Below are positions 34,842-41,315 of a DNA stretch of 41,315 nt, one piece after another. Position 1 is the first letter of the stretch. Each line of letters starts with the position of its first letter. The stretch covers positions 1-41,315 of the forward strand of contig JAHEAR010000006.1 of the NCBI GenBank assembly GCA_024642665.1, written 5' to 3'. The position numbers and the translations under genes are program-made. Below the pieces are notes generated by a model. That model was not told the origin of the DNA. It saw only the letters and a program-made list of their open reading frames with translations, and did no database searches. This stretch comes from Bacteroidota bacterium. Its GTDB lineage: Bacteria; Bacteroidota; Bacteroidia; Chitinophagales; Saprospiraceae.

Positions 34842-34858
34842 GTCAATTAATCGCGGTG

Positions 34859-34866
34859 CAAATATA
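34859..34866 (-). promoter_or_regulatory. -7 promoter element of the rimP operon
   Basis: On the minus strand this reads TATATTTG, a full TAnnTTTG match, giving a start near 34855 and a leader of about 45 nt. The rest of the spacer up to the divergent mqnC promoter is very AT-rich. Confidence 0.65.
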
Positions 34867-35132
34867 CTGTTTATTAGGCATTTATTCAAGCAACCTTACG
34901 ATTCTTCCCATTCCATAGACGGAATCAACCCCCAAAAGGCCATTATTGTTATTTATATATAAATATAAATAAATTGTATTTAGCTGTATATCAAATATTT
35001 AATAGCATTTATCAATAATTTTAGGGCTATTTTTTTTAAATACTATTCGCTTTTTCTAAACTGCTCATTTAACACCCTATTGTCAATTAAGTCAATTCTT
35101 GATTTTTCTATTTCTTTACATCCTTCCTACCC

Positions 35133-35140
35133 TATCTTTG
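35133..35140 (+). promoter_or_regulatory. -7 promoter element of mqnC
   Basis: TATCTTTG fully matches TAnnTTTG; a start near 35144 leaves an 11-nt leader before the ATG at 35155. An in-frame start at 35080 would precede the promoter and is rejected. Confidence 0.65.
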
Positions 35141-35154
35141 TTGTACTGCGGAAG

Positions 35155-36294
35155 ATGATACAAACACTCTTAGAAAAAGCCCTCCGAAAGGAGTTTTTAT
35201 CTGCTGAAGAAGGTCAGACACTTTTTCAGGAAGCCCCGACCTCTGCCTTGATGTATGTGGGACACCAACTTCGACAGATGCATGTCCCCGGCAACAAAGT
35301 CACCTGGATCATTGATCGCAATTCGAATACCACCAATGTATGCGTAGCCAATTGTAAATTTTGCAACTTTTACCGCAGACCGGGTCATGAAGAATCTTAC
35401 ATAACCACCCTGGACGAATATCGGGTTAAAATCGAGGAGATGTTAAGCCTTGGGGGCGAGCAGTTGCTTTTACAAGGAGGACATCATCCCGATCTCGGGC
35501 TTTCCTTTTACACGAAACTTTTCAGTGATTTAAAAAAGGAATTCCCTCAATTAAAACTTCACGCCTTAGGGCCACCGGAAATAGCGCATATCTGCCAGTT
35601 GGATAAAATGAGTCACGATGCGGTACTCACCGAACTCAAAAAATCAGGACTTGATTCCCTACCGGGAGCAGGAGCAGAGATTCTGAATGATCGGGTACGC
35701 CGACTGATCTCCAAAGGAAAATGTGGCTCACAGGAATGGCTGGACATCATGCGCGCTGCTCATCGCACCGGATTGACGACCTCTGCAACGATGATGTTCG
35801 GGCATATTGAAACACTGCTGGAACGAATGGAACATCTTGTTGATTTAAGACAAGTGCAAGAAGAACGTCCGAAAGGGGCAGTGGGATTTTTGGCATTTAT
35901 TCCCTGGCCATTTATGGATGATGGCACCTTACTCAAAAAACTAAAACGAGCCAGAAACCAATGCACCGCTGATGAGTATATCCGGATGATCGCATTGAGT
36001 CGAATCATGCTTCCAAACATCACACACATACAAGCCTCATGGTTGACGGTGGGCAAACAAACCGCTCAAATCTGTCTCCATGCCGGAGCAGATGACATGG
36101 GCAGTATTATGATCGAGGAAAATGTTGTCTCTGCTGCAGGCGCTCCTTTCCGGTTTACTGCAAACGGTATACAGCAAGCCATCCGCGATGCTGGATATAT
36201 TCCTCAGTTGAGAGATCAGCAATATGCTGAACGTGTACTTCCGGAAAACATCAAGCAGCAGGATTTGAATAGAGAGACCATGATTATCGACTGA
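35155..36294 (+). CDS. mqnC: Cyclic dehypoxanthine futalosine synthase (radical SAM), MqnC
   Basis: This 379-residue radical SAM enzyme has the cluster motif CVANCKFC (Cys63, Cys67, Cys70). MqnC-type features are NRNSNTTNVC-like DRNSNTTNVC, the QGGHHPDLGL glycine-rich segment, GLDSLPGAGAEIL, and FIPWPFMDDGT. The enzyme closes the ring of dehypoxanthine futalosine in the futalosine route to menaquinone, the usual quinone of Bacteroidota. It overlaps the purine nucleoside phosphorylase gene by 1 nt (TGATG), so the two are translationally coupled. Confidence 0.93.
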   Translation: MIQTLLEKALRKEFLSAEEGQTLFQEAPTSALMYVGHQLRQMHVPGNKVTWIIDRNSNTTNVCVANCKFCNFYRRPGHEESYITTLDEYRVKIEEMLSLGGEQLLLQGGHHPDLGLSFYTKLFSDLKKEFPQLKLHALGPPEIAHICQLDKMSHDAVLTELKKSGLDSLPGAGAEILNDRVRRLISKGKCGSQEWLDIMRAAHRTGLTTSATMMFGHIETLLERMEHLVDLRQVQEERPKGAVGFLAFIPWPFMDDGTLLKKLKRARNQCTADEYIRMIALSRIMLPNITHIQASWLTVGKQTAQICLHAGADDMGSIMIEENVVSAAGAPFRFTANGIQQAIRDAGYIPQLRDQQYAERVLPENIKQQDLNRETMIID

Positions 36295-37136
36295 TGGACA
36301 AACAAATCGATGAGTACCAAAAAGTCTCCGAAGCTGCTGATTTTATCAAATCAAAAATGCCCTTCATGCCAAGGGCAGGAATCATATTAGGCACAGGCCA
36401 TGGAGAATGGGCGGCAGCCTATCCGGTGCTGATGGAAATCCAAACCAGTGACGTTCCGCACATGATCACACCGAAAGTGGTATCGCATAAAGGCCGAATC
36501 ATCTTTACAGTCATCAATGGTGTAGAAGTGGTCCTGCTGGCCGGAAGAGTACATTATTACGAAGGATATGAAATGAACGAAGTCATTCGCGGGGTACGAA
36601 TACTGAGTGAGATTGGTTGCTCGCATCTGGTGGTCACCAATGCTGCCGGCGGACTCAATCCTGAGTTTCAGAATGGTGCGATTGTCCTCATTTCTGATCA
36701 CATCAATTTGATGAATGCCAGTCCCTTGAGAGGTCCGAACGAATCAAAATGGGGTCCGCGATTTCCTGATATGTCGAATGCGTATGATCGCGACTGGATC
36801 AAGTACACAAAACTGCAGGCAGAGAAATTAAACGTAAAAGTATCAACCGGTGTCTATGCCGGTAACACAGGCCCTAACCTGGAAACATCAGCAGAGTATG
36901 TATATCTCCATACCATTGGCGCTGACCTTGTGGGGATGTCAGCGGTACCAGAAGTGATTGCAGCAAGGCATATCGGCATGACTGTTTTGGCTGTTTCAGT
37001 AATCTCCAATATGTGCTATCCTCCGGAAAAAATCGTGGAGACTTCAGTAGAAGATGTCGTTCGCGTCGTCAATGAAAATGCAAAAAAAGCTGGGGCAATC
37101 ATTGAAGCTGCATTACCATTCTGTCTACCAAATTAG
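36294..37136 (+). CDS. Purine nucleoside phosphorylase (trimeric, PunA type)
   Basis: This 280-residue PNP has the phosphate loop GTGHG (33-37; family GSGLG, here with His), RVHYYEG (His86), TNAAGG (114-119), GPNLETSAEY (Glu200), VGMSAVPE (Met214) and SNMC with Asn238. The Glu/Asn pair matches the 6-oxopurine-specific trimeric class (inosine, guanosine). Its coupling to mqnC is suggestive, since the futalosine route releases hypoxanthine-type products, but PNP itself is not a known step. An ordinary salvage role is most likely. Confidence 0.9.
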   Translation: MDKQIDEYQKVSEAADFIKSKMPFMPRAGIILGTGHGEWAAAYPVLMEIQTSDVPHMITPKVVSHKGRIIFTVINGVEVVLLAGRVHYYEGYEMNEVIRGVRILSEIGCSHLVVTNAAGGLNPEFQNGAIVLISDHINLMNASPLRGPNESKWGPRFPDMSNAYDRDWIKYTKLQAEKLNVKVSTGVYAGNTGPNLETSAEYVYLHTIGADLVGMSAVPEVIAARHIGMTVLAVSVISNMCYPPEKIVETSVEDVVRVVNENAKKAGAIIEAALPFCLPN

Positions 37137-37158
37137 ACACAATCATTTCTGCTTTTGG

Positions 37159-37866
37159 TTAGTCGATGTATTCAACTTTTCGCCAGAATCGAAAACCAAC
37201 GCGCGCTTCAAAGATTATATTTTTGACGAAAGATTCCGGAATCGTGATTGGTGCACCACTCTCGTATTGATACCCGGTATCCTGAAATGGAATAAAAATC
37301 TGTGCACTTAGATCAGGAGAAAAACCAAACTCAACTGTCGTGCTGACTAACTCACTGATCGGAAATTCAAAACCCACATCAATATTTAATCCATAGGTGA
37401 ACTGATTTTGTGTTCCTGCCAATCCTATGAAGATGGGATCAAACTTTGCACTCAGATTATAGTCCAGTCGTGCTCCAAACCCATAGCTTAAAAAATTTGG
37501 CCCTACTTCTTGTCTTTGTTTCACACCTACACTTAACGAAAGATTGTGAAACTCCATAGCAGAAGAACTTCGTGGCTGTTCGCCACCTGTGTTTGGGTTA
37601 TAATATCTTGAGGAGTTGACGGCACTACCTTTTACATGGTACCCAAGGCTGACAAAGGCTGCATTTGGACTGATATCACTACTTGACTCCATCACAGCCA
37701 GCACATGAAATCTAAAAAAAGGATCTCTCTCTAATCCATTGACGGTCTGTGTACTCATCGTGGGTCCGGCCATCAGGGAAAAAACAGCTCCTTGACTTTT
37801 TACGGTACCGGAAGCGAATAATAGAAAGAGAAAAAACAGGGTTTTGTGATTGCTGAATTTTTTCAT
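37159..37866 (-). CDS. Predicted outer-membrane beta-barrel protein (PorT-like)
   Basis: This 235-residue protein has a signal peptide (KTLFFLFLLFASGTVKSQG) and a beta-barrel layout (FHNLSLSVGVKQRQEVGPNFLSYGFGARLDYNLSAKF, QFTYGLNIDVGFEFPIS). It ends in EARVGFRFWRKVEYID. It resembles the PorT-like/OmpA-like barrels of Bacteroidota, but no close family was recognised. Its start overlaps the stop of the upstream glucosaminidase-LysM gene by 4 nt (ATGA), so it is co-translated with that gene. Confidence 0.72.
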   Translation of the reverse strand: MKKFSNHKTLFFLFLLFASGTVKSQGAVFSLMAGPTMSTQTVNGLERDPFFRFHVLAVMESSSDISPNAAFVSLGYHVKGSAVNSSRYYNPNTGGEQPRSSSAMEFHNLSLSVGVKQRQEVGPNFLSYGFGARLDYNLSAKFDPIFIGLAGTQNQFTYGLNIDVGFEFPISELVSTTVEFGFSPDLSAQIFIPFQDTGYQYESGAPITIPESFVKNIIFEARVGFRFWRKVEYID

Positions 37867-39083
37867 TGACAGATAAGTTTTTGCCCCACAAAGATCGTAT
37901 CTGCATTCAACTTATTTTTCTTTTTTAATTCTTCGAGTGATAAACCATATCGTCGGGCAATACCAAATAAGGTGTCTCCCTGCACAACGATATGCATGCC
38001 CCCGTGTGTCGTGTCATCTTCAGTAAAACTTGTGACGTTTGCCATATTTTCCTTTGTATAAGCCATACTTACCACTTCACTTTTTTCATAATGCGGTGCA
38101 TCAGGCGTAGGATTCGTTTGTGGTGGTACTTCATAAGGATCCTGCGTCCGAATAGAGGATTTTGGCTTACCTTTCAAATAAATCTTCTGGTTTGGCATTG
38201 GCATTTCATTGGGTTGAAGGCGATTGCGCTTCAATAATGAATTCAATTTGATACCATATTCCTGCGAAACATAAGTCATATCTTCTCCTTCTCTCAGCAC
38301 ATGATATTTTCTACTGCCTTTATACTTTGATTTTTTGGCTTCGAGATAGACCTTACTATCCAGTTCGAGATACTGATCGTTCGAAAATATATCATCGTTA
38401 TATTTTCTGATTTGATTTACTTTGACATCATAGCGATCAGCAAAAGTTCTGGTATTATCTCCTTCAAACGCCAACGCATATTTGACTTCATTCTGGTACA
38501 ATATGTTCAGCATACCAGGGGAAACCATTTGTTGCTTAATGGCTAACTGATTGGCAAATTCATTGTCAAATCTATATAGCTCATAACGTTCAATCAATTC
38601 GATCAATCGCGATGCATATTTTGGATCTGTGGCATATCCCGCCTGAGACAATCCTTTTGCCCATCCTTTATAATCGGTGATATCCAATGCAAAAAGTGAC
38701 CCGTATCTCCCCGCTTTTCCGGAATCGGTTAAAAAATCAGAATGCGCTTCATAACACTCAAGGACGGAATTAAACTCTCTGAAACATGACTTCACCAGCT
38801 TGCCATTGCGGTAATCATCATCCGCCCGATGGTATGTTTTTCCGTTCCAATTACCTCCACATTTGATCCCAAAATGGTTGTTGGCCTGAATAGCGAGGGC
38901 ACTGGTACCCGCATTTGACTCTAAAATGGCCTGCGCCAGCTTAATACTTGCAGGAATCCCCGATCTAAGCATCTCTGAAACCGCAATATCCTGATATTGT
39001 ATGATATAAGCCTGTCTGTCCTGCGCTGTCGACATCGCGCAAAAACTAAACAACAAACTGATTATCAATAAATTACGAAACAT
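37863..39083 (-). CDS. Secreted glucosaminidase with LysM domains
   Basis: From the ATG at 39083 this is 406 residues; an upstream in-frame codon at 39146 would place a second hydrophobic stretch before the signal peptide (LLIISLLFSFCAMSTAQ). A glucosaminidase (FlgJ-like) domain occupies about residues 30-165 (GIPASIKLAQAILESNAGTSALAIQANNHFGIKCG, where Glu of AILESN is the likely catalytic acid; FREFNSVLECYEAHSDFL). Two LysM-type modules follow (YHVLREGEDMTYVSQEYGIKLNSLL; HIVVQGDTLFGIARRYGLSLEELKKKNKL). It probably cuts and binds peptidoglycan in the periplasm. Confidence 0.92.
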   Translation of the reverse strand: MFRNLLIISLLFSFCAMSTAQDRQAYIIQYQDIAVSEMLRSGIPASIKLAQAILESNAGTSALAIQANNHFGIKCGGNWNGKTYHRADDDYRNGKLVKSCFREFNSVLECYEAHSDFLTDSGKAGRYGSLFALDITDYKGWAKGLSQAGYATDPKYASRLIELIERYELYRFDNEFANQLAIKQQMVSPGMLNILYQNEVKYALAFEGDNTRTFADRYDVKVNQIRKYNDDIFSNDQYLELDSKVYLEAKKSKYKGSRKYHVLREGEDMTYVSQEYGIKLNSLLKRNRLQPNEMPMPNQKIYLKGKPKSSIRTQDPYEVPPQTNPTPDAPHYEKSEVVSMAYTKENMANVTSFTEDDTTHGGMHIVVQGDTLFGIARRYGLSLEELKKKNKLNADTIFVGQKLICQ

Positions 39084-39132
39084 TAGAATTGAATTCCTTA
39101 CATAAATACATATTACAAAGATGTTTAATATC

Positions 39133-39157
39133 AAAAAGCGCGCCAAAAATGGGCGCT
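39133..39157 (-). terminator. Orphan terminator-like hairpin upstream of the glucosaminidase gene
   Basis: On the minus strand AGCGCCC-ATTTTT-GGcGCGCT (7 bp, one bulge) is followed by four T. No minus-strand gene lies to its right. It may end an unannotated short transcript or be a leader attenuator; a -7-like CATCTTTG (plus-strand 39116-39123) lies beyond it. The rest of the 335-nt spacer to 39418 shows only a small palindrome AAAATG-C-CATTTT (39316-39328). Confidence 0.45.
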
Positions 39158-39418
39158 ATGCCCTGCAGCGCTTACAAAACAGGCCATTTCTGCCTTATAA
39201 AATGTTAATACGGTTGGTAAAGGGTATTGGTCATACACCTCTGCTCGTTCTGGAGGAAAAAGGTACACCCTGCATTAAAAATCGACTCTGGTTTGCCTAC
39301 TCTTCCTAATTACCGAAAATGCCATTTTGCAGACTCCATTGAAAAAACTACCTTGTCCTTTCGGCATTAAACGAGTTATACGCACCTAATTATTTTATCA
39401 GTTTTTAAAACATTTACC

Positions 39419-40024
39419 ATGAATGTCATAGAACTTCTTCAGGGTCAACTGGATGATAACATGATCAAACAACTGACCCGTCATATTGGCGCCAGCTCTA
39501 CCAGCCAAACAGAAATGGCTGCTTCAGGGGTAATCTCCACCTTAGTAGCAGGCTTGAATAAAAATGCTGCCCAACCCGATGGTGCCAACATGTTGATATC
39601 GGCTCTTGACCGCGATCATGATGGAAGTGTAATGGATGATGTCGCCGGCTTTTTACTCGGAGGTCGTCAAACATCTAATACAAGTGCACTAAATGGTGCC
39701 GGCATCCTCAATCATATTCTTGGCAATAAACAAGAAAGCGCTAATCAGGTCCTTGGTCAGGCTTCAGGATTGGATTCCGGACAAATAACTAAGCTCATGA
39801 TTGCCCTCGCACCCATGGTGCTGGCTGCTTTGGGCAAAGCGAGAAAGGAAAAAGCAATCGATGCAGGTAATATTGGCGATCTTCTTTCCGGAAGTGTTCG
39901 TTCACAAGTCAATCAAAAGCAGGAAATGGGTATCCTTGAGCGCTTACTTGATCAGGATGGTGATGGCAGCGTGATGGATGACATCGCTAATATTGGAATG
40001 AAATTTTTCATGAACCGGAAGTAA
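39419..40024 (+). CDS. DUF937 protein with two calcium-loop-like motifs
   Basis: This 201-residue protein is a DUF937 member: LLQGQLDDNMIKQLTRHIGAS at the start, then GVISTLVAGLNKNAAQPDGAN, GAGILNHILGNKQESANQVL, and KLMIALAPMVLAALGKARKEK. The function of the family is unknown. Two nearly identical motifs, DRDHDGSVMDDV (about 62-73) and DQDGDGSVMDDI (about 179-190), have the DxDxDG spacing of EF-hand or dockerin-type calcium loops. No signal peptide is seen, so it is probably cytoplasmic. It is 46 nt before the TPR lipoprotein start. Confidence 0.85.
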   Translation: MNVIELLQGQLDDNMIKQLTRHIGASSTSQTEMAASGVISTLVAGLNKNAAQPDGANMLISALDRDHDGSVMDDVAGFLLGGRQTSNTSALNGAGILNHILGNKQESANQVLGQASGLDSGQITKLMIALAPMVLAALGKARKEKAIDAGNIGDLLSGSVRSQVNQKQEMGILERLLDQDGDGSVMDDIANIGMKFFMNRK

Positions 40025-40070
40025 GTTAGTCCGCAAACACTTGTGCCTTGATTGGTGTTCACTATACCAT

Positions 40071-41102
40071 ATGAGTAAAAACATAATTCACAACATCATT
40101 ACAAAGGCGATTCCGGCCCTTTTTATACTTGGCTTCTTGTTCAGTTGCAAGGACACCAATTCGTCCGGTGATGGAACCGGTATGACCGGTGATCCGACGA
40201 TTGATGCATTGACCGAAGCCATACAAGCTTCTCCAAAGGATATAGATCTATACCTGAAACGAAGTGAAGTATATTATAATCGAGAAGCTTATGATCAAGC
40301 CGTCAGGGACCTGGCCATGGTGATGAAACTGGATTCGACAAATCTACAAGCACATCATCTGTTAGCTGATGTCTATCTCGATTCCTATCAATCCGCATTG
40401 GCTTTGCAAACCTTGCAACGGGCAGCAGCCTTATACCCGGATAGTATAAATACAAAACTGAAATTAACAGAATTTCAACTGATTCTAAAACAATACGATC
40501 CTGCGCTGCAAACATTAGCGGATATCATGAAAATCCGACCCGGTGATCCCGAAGCTTTATTTATGCTGGGCATGGTGTACAGAGATCAGGGCAAAACAGA
40601 ACTTGCCATAGGGGCTTTTCAATCTGCTGTAGAGCGCAATCCGGATATGAGTGAAGCTTGGGTCATACTCGGGGACCTGATGGACAGAACACACAATCCG
40701 CTCGCCATTCAGTATTTTGACAATGCGATTAAAGTCGACGATAAAAACATAGCGGCCTGGCACGCGAAGGCCTATTATTTGCAGAATAATGACCGTCTGG
40801 ATGAAGCCCTTGAAATATATAAACATATCCATACGCTTGATATTAAATATCCTGAAGCGTATCTGAACTCAGCCATATTATTAATGTATAAGGATAGTCT
40901 TGATGCGGCTATGAAAGAACTCAATATCCTTAAAGAGATTGATCCTACAAATGCTGCCGGATGGTTTTATATCGGAAAGATATACCAATTTAAAGGACAA
41001 CTCGAATCTGCAAAAGCAGCATACGAGCAAACATTACGATTTGATGAAAACTACGATCAAGCGATCGATGGGCTTCAGGAACTGAAGGATTTAGAAAAAT
41101 AA
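40071..41102 (+). CDS. TPR-repeat lipoprotein
   Basis: From the ATG at 40071 this is 343 residues; an in-frame start at 40041 would put 10 residues before the signal. The lipoprotein signal is ALFILGFLFSC. Tandem TPR units fill the rest: SEVYYNREAYDQAVRDLAMVMKLD, LADVYLDSYQSALALQTLQRAAALYP, LGMVYRDQGKTELAIGAFQSAVERNPD and YIGKIYQFKGQLESAKAAYEQTLRFDENYDQAIDGL. TPR proteins are scaffolds; partners are unknown. It is probably an envelope protein. Confidence 0.9.
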   Translation: MSKNIIHNIITKAIPALFILGFLFSCKDTNSSGDGTGMTGDPTIDALTEAIQASPKDIDLYLKRSEVYYNREAYDQAVRDLAMVMKLDSTNLQAHHLLADVYLDSYQSALALQTLQRAAALYPDSINTKLKLTEFQLILKQYDPALQTLADIMKIRPGDPEALFMLGMVYRDQGKTELAIGAFQSAVERNPDMSEAWVILGDLMDRTHNPLAIQYFDNAIKVDDKNIAAWHAKAYYLQNNDRLDEALEIYKHIHTLDIKYPEAYLNSAILLMYKDSLDAAMKELNILKEIDPTNAAGWFYIGKIYQFKGQLESAKAAYEQTLRFDENYDQAIDGLQELKDLEK

Positions 41103-41120
41103 ATTAGTAGTATCCAAAGC

Positions 41121-41315
41121 GATTCTTCGCTTCGCTCAGAATGACTATGGTTGTTAGTCATACGTTTTAATCGCTCTTTTTAGACAACAGAAGGTTCCTC
41201 GCTGTGCTCGGAATGACAATCGATTTTAAATAGAGAGGGAGAAAAGGGTCGGGGCAAAGCCCCACCCTTTTCTCCCATTACCAACCAATGCAATGTCATT
41301 CCGACCGTAGGGAGG
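41121..41315. repeat. Short interspersed repeats at the window end
   Basis: Two near-identical direct units, each about 25 nt and ending in the shared GAATGAC, lie at 41121-41145 and 41193-41217. A third, inverted copy starts GTCATTCCGAC at 41295 and runs off the window. Between them is a long palindrome: arms GGGAGAAAAGGGT (41237-41249) and ACCCTTTTCTCCC (41264-41276) plus inner GGGGC/GCCCC, an 18-bp stem with one bulged C and AAA loop. This has the look of a miniature repeat element, or a strong bidirectional terminator. Confidence 0.7.

Noticed and set aside
34811-34846. Earlier TTG start of rimP
   Set aside because: The extra codons are the leader hairpin; the ATG at 34810 matches known RimP starts and the promoter spacing.
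35080-35154. Earlier in-frame start of mqnC
   Set aside because: It precedes the perfect -7 motif at 35133-35140, and homologues begin near MIQTLLEKAL.
39121-39309. A 62-codon open frame on the plus strand upstream of the DUF937 gene
   Set aside because: It lies over the hairpin and the opposite promoter region, has no promoter motif or recognisable domain, and its composition is not protein-like.
1-41315. CRISPR arrays, tRNA, rRNA, transposases, prophage genes
   Set aside because: None seen on reading both strands: no regular repeat-spacer pattern, no cloverleaf with a GTTCGA-type arm, and no integrase or transposase protein. A dedicated tRNA or covariance search was not possible here.

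Overview
The window looks like a chromosomal segment of a Bacteroidota bacterium, probably near Saprospiraceae or Cytophagia (the family level is inference). The signs are: promoters with the Bacteroidota -7 motif TAnnTTTG and almost no Shine-Dalgarno sequences; a TonB receptor with an N-terminal CarboxypepD_reg-like domain; FG-GAP/ASPIC-UnbV lipoproteins; a TIGR02757/DUF2400 gene; an IF-2 with a long charged linker; a DUF937 protein; and menaquinone synthesis by the futalosine route (mqnC). No CRISPR array, tRNA, rRNA, insertion sequence or prophage was seen.

Region 1 (1-9.8 kb) is a nitrous-oxide-reduction locus. On the minus strand lie a lipoprotein cytochrome c, clade II (Sec-type) nosZ, a membrane-domain/nosL fusion, nosD, nosF and nosY, in the order cyt c-nosZ-nosL-nosD-nosF-nosY. 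A terminator-like hairpin separates nosZ from nosL. Converging on it from the left are an ABC exporter (permease end and ATPase), a 402-residue membrane protein with conserved-looking histidines that resembles heme-copper-oxidase-type proteins, and a fasciclin-domain lipoprotein. A CRP/FNR-like palindrome sits upstream of both the nos operon and the fasciclin gene, at spacings that suit activation (inference).

Region 2 (9.9-20.8 kb) encodes cell-envelope proteins: two large FG-GAP/ASPIC-UnbV lipoproteins flank a TonB-dependent receptor, a small outer-membrane-type protein with a His/Asp-rich N terminus, and a 413-residue predicted beta-barrel. The TonB receptor promoter carries a perfect 7-2-7 palindrome centred near -41.5. 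Metal (possibly copper) uptake for NosZ is an attractive but unproven reading.

Region 3 (20.8-29.4 kb) holds a repeat-rich spacer, an RhlE-type DEAD-box helicase with a long, structured 5' leader, an SDR epimerase, a steroid-5-alpha-reductase-like protein, DedA, YitT and APC transporters, a beta-barrel protein and uracil phosphoribosyltransferase.

Region 4 (29.4-41.3 kb) carries the core operon rimP-nusA-infB-TIGR02757 on the minus strand, with a terminator-like hairpin in its leader. Divergent from it is mqnC, translationally coupled to a purine nucleoside phosphorylase. Then come a glucosaminidase-LysM/beta-barrel operon, a DUF937 protein with two calcium-loop-like motifs, a TPR lipoprotein, and a terminal spacer with short interspersed repeats and an 18-bp-stem palindrome.
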